DNA of 11,854 nt from Bacteroidales bacterium (GTDB lineage: Bacteria; Bacteroidota; Bacteroidia; Bacteroidales; UBA932). Of this stretch, positions 7,369 to 11,854 are shown one piece after another. Below the pieces are notes generated by a model. It was not told the origin of the DNA and did no database searches. It worked only from the letters and a program-made list of their open reading frames with translations. The position numbers and the translations under genes were made by a program. The DNA lies in assembly GCA_017483985.1 (NCBI GenBank), contig JAFUUB010000005.1, positions 1 to 11,854 of the forward strand, given 5' to 3'. Numbering within the stretch: position 1 is the first letter of the stretch; each line of letters starts with the position of its first letter.

Positions 7369-8121
7369 ATGCCGGACCTGTATACCGTCGATACGCTGAA
7401 AGTGCTTCCTGCCTCCGAGGCTTTCCCCGGCAGCCGGCTGCTCGCCCCTACCCAGGCGGACGGCGGACTGGGCCGGGCCCTGATGGACTGGGGGGACTCG
7501 CCCGTCAACGACATCCTGATCGTCGCCTTCACCATCCTGACCGTCCTGTATCTGCGGCGCCTGGTCGGCATCCTGCCTTACCTGGTCAAAGGCCTGTGGC
7601 GCTGGAAGGAGGTCCTCAACCTGGAGGCCAGCATGCGCCTTTCCCGGGACCGGACGTCCTTCGCCCTGGTGATGGTGGTTCCGTTCTGTCTGGTCATCTC
7701 GCGGTACAACCTGTATCCGCTCCGTTTCCTGGACGGGCTGGATGCCGGCATCCGGACCGTCGTCCTGGTCGGGATATTCGCCGTCTACGCCCTTCTGCGC
7801 CGTTTCCTGGCCCGGATCGCCGAGCCGCGGCGCATCCATTACGATACCTGGAGGATGGCCTCTGTGAGCGGCTACAATTACTTCATCGTACTGACTCTTC
7901 TGCTGGTCGCAACGGCGGGGATTTCCTCCATCGCCGGCGTCAATGAATTGATGGTCAAAACGATTCTTAGGTACGAAATCGCGGTCATTTTTGCCATTTT
8001 TCTCCTGCGCCGGACACAAATTCTGTCAAATGCTTGCAATCAATTCACGGCTTTTTTGTACCTTTGCGCGCTCGAAATCTTACCGGCCGGACTGCTGGTA
8101 GTTTCAGCGATCATTTTTTAG
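7369..8121 (+). CDS. DUF4271 integral membrane protein, function unknown
   Basis: A 250-residue membrane protein matching DUF4271, a Bacteroidetes family of unknown role usually found just upstream of the HemD-family gene. About six hydrophobic segments are visible: 46-62, 97-111, 129-146, 169-188, 201-213 and 226-248. The first ~45 residues are a soluble N-terminal tail (PDLYTVDTLKVLPASEAFPG) that lacks a signal peptide. A conserved-looking basic/aromatic loop, RIHYDTWR, sits at 155-162. There are no catalytic motifs I recognise. It follows yciH by 1 bp and precedes hemD by 9 bp. The last ~170 bp are much richer in A+T than the rest and carry a promoter for hemD. Family call rests on topology and context rather than a sharp motif. 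Confidence 0.8.
   Translation: MPDLYTVDTLKVLPASEAFPGSRLLAPTQADGGLGRALMDWGDSPVNDILIVAFTILTVLYLRRLVGILPYLVKGLWRWKEVLNLEASMRLSRDRTSFALVMVVPFCLVISRYNLYPLRFLDGLDAGIRTVVLVGIFAVYALLRRFLARIAEPRRIHYDTWRMASVSGYNYFIVLTLLLVATAGISSIAGVNELMVKTILRYEIAVIFAIFLLRRTQILSNACNQFTAFLYLCALEILPAGLLVVSAIIF
8034..8066 (+). promoter_or_regulatory. Internal promoter for hemD-rnpA-yidD
   Basis: TACCTTTG (8059-8066) is an exact Bacteroidetes -7 element, preceded 22 bases upstream by TTG (8034-8036). It lies inside the 3' coding end of the DUF4271 gene, in an AT-rich patch within otherwise GC-rich sequence. Transcription would start near 8073, about 58 nt before the hemD ATG. Confidence 0.6.
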
Positions 8122-8130
8122 ATTGGACAT

Positions 8131-8874
8131 ATGCGCGCAAGCAAGATTTTGGTTTCGCAGGCGGCACCGATGAACATGGCCCCCTACGATGCGGTGAAAG
8201 AGAAATACGGAGTAGAGATTGATTTCCGTCCCTTCTACCTGATTGAACCCCTTACTTCCCGGGAATTCCGGTCCCAGCGGCTGAACATCCTTGACTATAC
8301 GGCCCTCGTTTTTTCAGCCCGTCATACCATCGACGCATTCTTCCAACTCTGCGAGGAACTCCGCGTCAAGGTTCCCGAGACCATGAAATATTTCTGCACG
8401 ACCGAGGCGGTCGCCATGTACCTGCAGAAACACATCGTCTTCCGCAAACGGAAGATCTTCTACGGCAACGGCACGCCCCAGTCCGTGGTGGACCTGATCG
8501 GTCCCAAGCACAAGGGCGAGAAATTCCTCATCACGACGTCCGGCTCCGGCAACAACGAAACGATGGCCCGGCTGTTCGAGGCCGCCAAGCTCGATTATAC
8601 GACGGCGGTTTTCGTCAAGAGCGTCCCCCAGGACCTGAAGGACGTGGACCTGTCCGCATACGGGCTGATCGTCGTCTACAATCCGGCGGACCTGGTTTCC
8701 CTGAAGGAGAACTTCCCGGACTACCAGCCCGGCCAGACCCGTTTCATCACCTTCGGCAGGCAGATCGCCAAGGCGGCCGAGGAAGCCGGCCTTCCGGTCA
8801 GCATCAATGCCCCCACGGCCGAAGTCCCGTCCGTCGCCAAAGCCATCGAGGTCTGCCTCGGAGCGGAGGAGTAA
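8131..8874 (+). CDS. hemD: Uroporphyrinogen-III synthase family protein (HemD)
   Basis: HemD closes and inverts ring D of hydroxymethylbilane to give uroporphyrinogen III, the precursor of haem, sirohaem and corrinoids; the enzyme is cytosolic. The 247 residues have the two-lobed HemD pattern: KILVSQAAP (5-13) opens lobe 1, VEIDFRPFYLIEPL (28-41) is a strong segment of the Bacteroidetes branch, and LIVVYNPADLVSLKENFPD in the second half matches the family segment usually reading F-x-S-P. FITFGRQIAKAAEEAGL with a nearby proline-containing APTAEVPS completes lobe 2. HemD proteins are poorly conserved, so enzymatic activity is less sure than family. It starts 9 bp after the DUF4271 stop and has its own promoter; its stop shares an A with the rnpA start (TAATG). 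Confidence 0.85.
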   Translation: MRASKILVSQAAPMNMAPYDAVKEKYGVEIDFRPFYLIEPLTSREFRSQRLNILDYTALVFSARHTIDAFFQLCEELRVKVPETMKYFCTTEAVAMYLQKHIVFRKRKIFYGNGTPQSVVDLIGPKHKGEKFLITTSGSGNNETMARLFEAAKLDYTTAVFVKSVPQDLKDVDLSAYGLIVVYNPADLVSLKENFPDYQPGQTRFITFGRQIAKAAEEAGLPVSINAPTAEVPSVAKAIEVCLGAEE

Positions 8875-9269
8875 TGGACGCCGGCCTCCCCAAACAGGAA
8901 CGCATCTGCGGCAAGATCGCCATCGGGAAATTGCTCGCAGAGGGGCGTTACGGCTATGCGGGAGCGCTGAAATTCTGCTGGCTGGCCCCGAACGGGACCG
9001 GTAATCCCGATACGGGCTCGGCCCCTGTCAGCCGGGTGATGGTCTCCGTCTCCAAGCGGTTCTTCAAGCGGGCCGTCAAGCGCAACCTGCTGAAACGCCG
9101 CCTGCGGGAGGCCTACCGGACCCAGAAGGGGCTTCTTCCCGCGGGGGTCGACCTCATGCTAATCTACAATACAAAGGATGTCCTTCCCTTTGAGGAAATC
9201 CATGCCCTGGTCGGGCGGGCCCTTGTGGAGATCGCCGGAAAGATCGTAACGGCGCCCGAGGAAGGATGA
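8874..9269 (+). CDS. rnpA: Ribonuclease P protein component (RnpA)
   Basis: RnpA is the small basic protein that, with RNase P RNA, removes the 5' leader of pre-tRNAs. The 131 residues contain the RNR region [20 protein letters not shown] (61-80), which contacts RNA and metal ions, after the strand [13 protein letters not shown] loop of about ten residues rich in G, N and P (39-51) precedes this strand and is longer than in many relatives. The start overlaps the hemD stop by one base and the stop overlaps yidD by four (ATGA), so coupling is tight. In many bacteria rnpA follows rpmH and dnaA; here it follows hemD, as is usual in Bacteroidota. The RNase P RNA gene is not in the window. Confidence 0.95.
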   Translation: MDAGLPKQERICGKIAIGKLLAEGRYGYAGALKFCWLAPNGTGNPDTGSAPVSRVMVSVSKRFFKRAVKRNLLKRRLREAYRTQKGLLPAGVDLMLIYNTKDVLPFEEIHALVGRALVEIAGKIVTAPEEG

Positions 9270-9523
9270 GCCGGTTTTCCGATACGCTGAAGAAGGTGGC
9301 CATCAGCCCCTTCGTCCTGCTGATCCGGTTCTATCAGATCTGCATCTCCCCGCTGCTGCCGCCGACCTGCCGTTTCACCCCGACCTGCTCCCAATACGCG
9401 CTGGAAGCCTTCCGCAGGCACGGGCCTTTCAAGGGACTGTACCTGACGGTCAAGCGGCTGCTGCGCTGCCATCCCTGGGGCGGGCACGGGTATGATCCCG
9501 TCCCCGAAAAATTCCATTTTTAG
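9266..9523 (+). CDS. yidD: Membrane protein insertion efficiency factor (YidD)
   Basis: YidD is a small, inner-membrane-associated protein that helps YidC and Sec insert membrane proteins. The 85 residues show the whole family pattern: an amphipathic N-terminal helix (about 11-31, [21 protein letters not shown]... type), [11 protein letters not shown] (35-45), and [14 protein letters not shown] (67-80), with conserved Cys at 35, 41 and 68. The ATG lies in the ATGA overlap with rnpA. yidC itself is not in the window. The 3' end carries a strong hairpin (9481-9506), and only 11 bp separate its stop from the convergent methyltransferase gene. Confidence 0.95.
   Translation: MSRFSDTLKKVAISPFVLLIRFYQICISPLLPPTCRFTPTCSQYALEAFRRHGPFKGLYLTVKRLLRCHPWGGHGYDPVPEKFHF
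9481..9506 (+). terminator. Possible terminator hairpin inside the yidD 3' end
   Basis: A 9-bp stem (arms 9481-9490 and 9497-9506, with one C-C mismatch at 9485/9502) encloses a 6-nt loop. A T-run (9517-9521) begins ten bases after the stem rather than immediately, so this is not a standard intrinsic terminator. The stem falls on the conserved GGHGYDPVP codons, so protein constraint may explain part of it. Confidence 0.3.
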
Positions 9524-9534
9524 ATGGGTTTGAT

Positions 9535-10476
9535 TTACCGTCTCAGCCGCACGAAGATGCTGAGCGGCAAGACCTTGCCCGTGGCGTCGCGCAGGGCGAG
9601 CTCTCCGCTTTCCATTTCGGTGCCGGGAGCATCCTGTGCCGCGAGCCCGAAGGCCTGGCGGACCAGGGTCTCGCCCAGCATGGCGGAGTAGCCGTTGGAA
9701 TAGAGGTTGAGTACCAGGAAACTGTCCTTCGGCGCCAGGATCCGGCTGACGGTCTTCAGCATGTCGAAGAGCAGTTCGTCGAGTTTCCATTTCTCCCCGT
9801 CCGGGCCGTGGCCGTAGGCCGGCGGGTCCAGGATGATTCCTTGGTAGGCATTGCCCCGTTTGGCTTCCCGGCGGGCGAATTTCAGCGCATCCTCCACGAC
9901 CCAGCGGATGCCGTCCAGCCCGCTGGCCTCCATGTTGCCGCGAGCCCAGGTGACGACCTGCCGGACCGAGTCCAGATGGGTCACGTCCGCCCCGGCGGCC
10001 TTGGCTGCGAGGGAGGCGCCGCCGGTATAGGCAAAGAGGTTCAGGACTTTCGGGGCCGGTTTGCCTTCCGCCTTGGCTTGTCCGACCAGTTCCCGGGTGT
10101 TCTTATAGATATATTCCCAGTTGGGCGCCTGCTCCGGGAAGACCCCGACATGCTTGAAAGAGGTCAGGCCGAGCCGCAGTTTGAAATCCAGCCCCGGCTG
10201 CAGGCCTTTGTACCGGATGTACCACTGGTCTTCCATCTTCTTGAGGCGGGCCCATGTACCGCTGTCCTCCTTGCCGGCCTTGCCGAATCCGGCACCCGGC
10301 GTGAACCGGGTATGGATCAGCCGGTCCCATTCCTGCTCGGAGAGGGACTTGTCCCAAAGGGCCTTGGGCTCGGGCCGGGCCATGACGTAGCTGCCGAACC
10401 GTTCGAGCTTTTCAAAGTTGCCGCTGTCCAGGATGGCGTAGTCTTTCCAGGTGTCGAGGGGATATTCGATTTTCAT
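9535..10476 (-). CDS. Class I SAM-dependent methyltransferase, RlmI/RlmK-like
   Basis: A 313-residue cytosolic methyltransferase resembling the catalytic part of the RlmI/RlmK group of 23S rRNA methyltransferases. An N-terminal domain (about 1-110) precedes SAM motif I, KVLNLFAYTGG (143-153), then the acidic THLDS (166-170), VVEDALKF (193-200) and motif IV LDPPAYGHG (216-224). No PUA domain is present at the N-terminus, unlike E. coli RlmI. The protein has no cysteine at all, which argues against 5-methylcytosine chemistry; target base unknown. I start it at the ATG at 10476 (MKIEYPLDTWKDY) because a longer frame reaching 10647 would cross the promoter and has an unrelated-looking N-terminus. 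It is convergent with yidD, 11 bp apart, and divergent from pgk. Confidence 0.87.
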   Translation of the reverse strand: MKIEYPLDTWKDYAILDSGNFEKLERFGSYVMARPEPKALWDKSLSEQEWDRLIHTRFTPGAGFGKAGKEDSGTWARLKKMEDQWYIRYKGLQPGLDFKLRLGLTSFKHVGVFPEQAPNWEYIYKNTRELVGQAKAEGKPAPKVLNLFAYTGGASLAAKAAGADVTHLDSVRQVVTWARGNMEASGLDGIRWVVEDALKFARREAKRGNAYQGIILDPPAYGHGPDGEKWKLDELLFDMLKTVSRILAPKDSFLVLNLYSNGYSAMLGETLVRQAFGLAAQDAPGTEMESGELALRDATGKVLPLSIFVRLRR

Positions 10477-10496
10477 GGCGGGTTGGTTCTGGATTA

Positions 10497-10504
10497 CAAA
10501 GATA
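10497..10504 (-). promoter_or_regulatory. -7 element for the methyltransferase gene (TATCTTTG)
   Basis: This is an exact TAnnTTTG match on the - strand. Transcription would start near 10490 and leave a leader of about 14 nt before the ATG at 10476, which supports that start over any farther upstream. No TTTG is visible at the -33 distance. Confidence 0.55.
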
Positions 10505-10578
10505 CCGATTCCACCGGATTTATCCGCCTGTAAAACGATAAAGTTAAGCGGGATAAGGGATTTTCGGTTGAAAATCAT

Positions 10579-10586
10579 TACATTTG
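10579..10586 (+). promoter_or_regulatory. -7 element of the pgk promoter (TACATTTG)
   Basis: This is an exact TAnnTTTG match. Transcription would begin near 10593, giving a leader of about 57 nt that opens with a stem-loop and continues A-rich without a Shine-Dalgarno. I find no matching -33 TTTG at 17-23 bases. Confidence 0.55.
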
Positions 10587-10587
10587 C

Positions 10588-10613
10588 GGACGGTCCTTTC
10601 GGAAAGGACGTCC
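10588..10613 (+). other. pgk leader stem-loop
   Basis: A 7-bp stem GTCCTTT/AAAGGAC (10593-10599 with 10603-10609, loop CGG) is extended by GGAC/GTCC (10588-10591 with 10610-10613), leaving one bulged G at 10592. It sits at or just after the predicted transcription start. No T-run follows. A 5'-terminal stem of this kind can stabilise an mRNA; that role is inferred. Confidence 0.5.
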
Positions 10614-10649
10614 TGTCGCAAGACAAAAACATAAAACAATCATACAACT

Positions 10650-11854
10650 ATGCAACAGCACATTGATTCCTACGATTTTACCGGCAAACGCGCCATCGTG
10701 CGCGTCGATTTCAACGTTCCGCTGAACGAGAACTTCGAAATCACCGATGATACCCGTATCCGTCGCGCCATGCCGACCCTCAAGAAGGTCCTCGAAAAAG
10801 GCGGCTCCGTCATCATCATGTCCCACCTCGGCCGTCCGAAGAAGGTCGATCCGAAGTTCTCCCTCAAGCACATCGTCGCCCGCGTGTCCGAGTGCCTCGG
10901 CGTTCCGGTCCAGTTCGCCGACGACTGCATGAAGGCCGACGCGCAGGCCGCCGCCCTTAAGCCGGGCCAGGCCCTCCTGCTCGAGAACCTCCGTTACTAC
11001 GCCGAGGAAGAAGGCAAGCCGCGCGGCCTCGCCGAGGATGCCTCCGACGAAGAGAAGAAAGCCGCCAAGGCTGCCGTCAAGGCTTCCCAGAAGGAATTCG
11101 TCAAGAAGCTCGCTTCTTATGCCGACTGCTATATCAACGACGCTTTCGGTACGGCCCACCGCGCCCACGGTTCCACCGCCCTCATCGCCGAGTACTTCCC
11201 GAACGACAAGATGTTCGGCTACCTGATGGAAGGCGAGATCAAGGCCATCGACAACGTCCTCAAGAACGCCCAGCGCCCGCTGACCGCCATCATCGGCGGC
11301 TCCAAGGTCTCCAGCAAGCTGGCGGTCCTGAAGAACCTCGTCGGCAAGGTGGACAACCTGATCATCGGCGGCGGCATGGGCTATACCTTCATCAAGGCCC
11401 AGGGCGGTCACATCGGCCAGTCCCTGCACGAGGATGAGCTCATTCCGGACGCTCTCGAGATCATGAAGGAAGCCAAGGAGCGCGGCGTCAACCTGTCCCT
11501 GTCTGTCGCGACCGTCTGCGGCCAGGCCTTTGACAACGATACGCCCCGCAAGATCTTCCCGATCACCGAGATTCCGGACGACTGGGAGGGCATGGATGCC
11601 GCTCCGGAGTCCCTCGAGAACTGGAAGAAGATCATCCTCTCTTCCAAGACCATCCTCTGGAACGGTCCGGTCGGCGTGTTCGAGCTTCCGAACTTCGCCA
11701 AGGGTACCCTCCAGATCGCCGAGGACCTCGCCGAAGCCACCAAGAATGGTGCCTACACCCTCGTGGGCGGCGGTGATTCCGTCGCGGCCGTGACCCAGAT
11801 GGGCTATGCCGACAAGGTGAGCTACGTCTCCACCGGCGGCGGCGCCATGCTCGA
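10650..11854 (+). CDS. pgk: Phosphoglycerate kinase (Pgk), 3' end outside window
   Basis: Pgk transfers phosphate between 1,3-bisphosphoglycerate and ADP in cytosolic glycolysis. The reading frame stays open to the window end: 401 complete codons, about 15-20 short of the usual length. Substrate-domain motifs are RVDFNVP (18-24) and SHLGRP (58-63). An acidic, Ala/Lys-rich insertion lies at about 118-150, as in Bacteroidales relatives. The hinge and nucleotide domain show GGSKVSSK (216-223), [19 protein letters not shown] (337-345), GGGDSVAA (373-380) and STGGGAM near the end. The segment [11 protein letters not shown] (284-294) departs from the LP-x-D ... A-D-x-F pattern common in the family. 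Arginine codons are all CGC or CGT, unlike the CGG-rich neighbours, as expected for a highly expressed gene. The ATG follows an A-rich leader with no Shine-Dalgarno. Confidence 0.97.
   Translation, partial: MQQHIDSYDFTGKRAIVRVDFNVPLNENFEITDDTRIRRAMPTLKKVLEKGGSVIIMSHLGRPKKVDPKFSLKHIVARVSECLGVPVQFADDCMKADAQAAALKPGQALLLENLRYYAEEEGKPRGLAEDASDEEKKAAKAAVKASQKEFVKKLASYADCYINDAFGTAHRAHGSTALIAEYFPNDKMFGYLMEGEIKAIDNVLKNAQRPLTAIIGGSKVSSKLAVLKNLVGKVDNLIIGGGMGYTFIKAQGGHIGQSLHEDELIPDALEIMKEAKERGVNLSLSVATVCGQAFDNDTPRKIFPITEIPDDWEGMDAAPESLENWKKIILSSKTILWNGPVGVFELPNFAKGTLQIAEDLAEATKNGAYTLVGGGDSVAAVTQMGYADKVSYVSTGGGAML

Larger units (their letters stand above)
10477..10649. promoter_or_regulatory. Divergent regulatory region between methyltransferase gene and pgk
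   Basis: These 173 AT-rich bases hold a - strand -7 element (10504-10497), a + strand -7 element (10579-10586), a 12-bp inverted repeat CGGAT-TT-ATCCG (10515-10526) with a further GGATA half-site at 10551-10555, and the pgk leader hairpin. I see no small gene in it. Confidence 0.7.

Noticed and set aside
10477..10647. N-terminal extension of the methyltransferase to an ATG at 10647
   Set aside because: The extra 57 residues run through the predicted - strand -7 element, the pgk -7 element and the leader hairpin. The ATG at 10476 gives the sensible N-terminus.
10578..11429. A 283-codon open frame on the - strand opposite pgk
   Set aside because: It mirrors the codon bias of pgk, whose identity is certain, and it begins inside a coding region without a promoter.
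1..11854. Mobile element, prophage, CRISPR array, tRNA or a defence system
   Set aside because: I found no transposase, integrase, array-like direct repeats, tRNA-like cloverleaf or defence-family protein; every gene is a core or conserved family in ordinary order.

Overview
The window is a dense, GC-rich stretch of core chromosome from a member of the Bacteroidota, most likely Bacteroidales; genus cannot be fixed. Three things point there. (1) Exact matches to the Bacteroidetes -7 promoter element TAnnTTTG occur at nearly every place where a promoter is needed. (2) Genes largely lack Shine-Dalgarno sequences and have A-rich leaders. (3) The gene order DUF4271 - hemD - rnpA - yidD, the DUF2723/GT117 membrane protein and the SUI1-family protein are typical of that phylum. 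I see no insertion sequence, phage gene, tRNA, rRNA or CRISPR array.

Layout. Positions 1-3818 (+) hold a tightly packed, translationally coupled run: the 3' three quarters of lepA (cut by the window start), a family 2 glycosyltransferase, menA and ubiE/menG, the last two being the final steps of menaquinone synthesis. Gaps are 2 bp or overlaps of 8 bp and 1 bp. A 1028-residue DUF2723/GT117 membrane glycosyltransferase lies convergent to it (3815-6901, -), with the two stop codons interlocked in four bases. A 115-bp divergent promoter region (6902-7016) separates it from a second + strand run: SUI1/YciH translation factor homologue, DUF4271 membrane protein, HemD-family protein, RNase P protein RnpA and YidD. 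An extra promoter for hemD-rnpA-yidD appears to lie inside the 3' end of the DUF4271 gene. A cysteine-free RlmI-like class I methyltransferase is convergent to yidD (9535-10476, -). A 173-bp divergent region then leads to pgk (phosphoglycerate kinase), which runs off the window's right edge about 15-20 codons short of its end.

How the genes fit together. The window is mostly housekeeping: ribosome function (LepA, YciH, RnpA, RlmI-like methyltransferase), membrane biogenesis (YidD, DUF4271), respiration (MenA, MenG), surface or secreted-protein glycosylation (GT2, GT117) and glycolysis (Pgk). No stretch longer than 173 bp lacks a gene. I found no clear novel multi-gene system. The points most worth a second look are the interleaved divergent promoters and perfect inverted repeat at 6951-7004, a hairpin core shared by two unrelated 5' leaders (6929-6942 and 10588-10613), the conserved but unassigned DUF4271 gene, and the cysteine-free methyltransferase.
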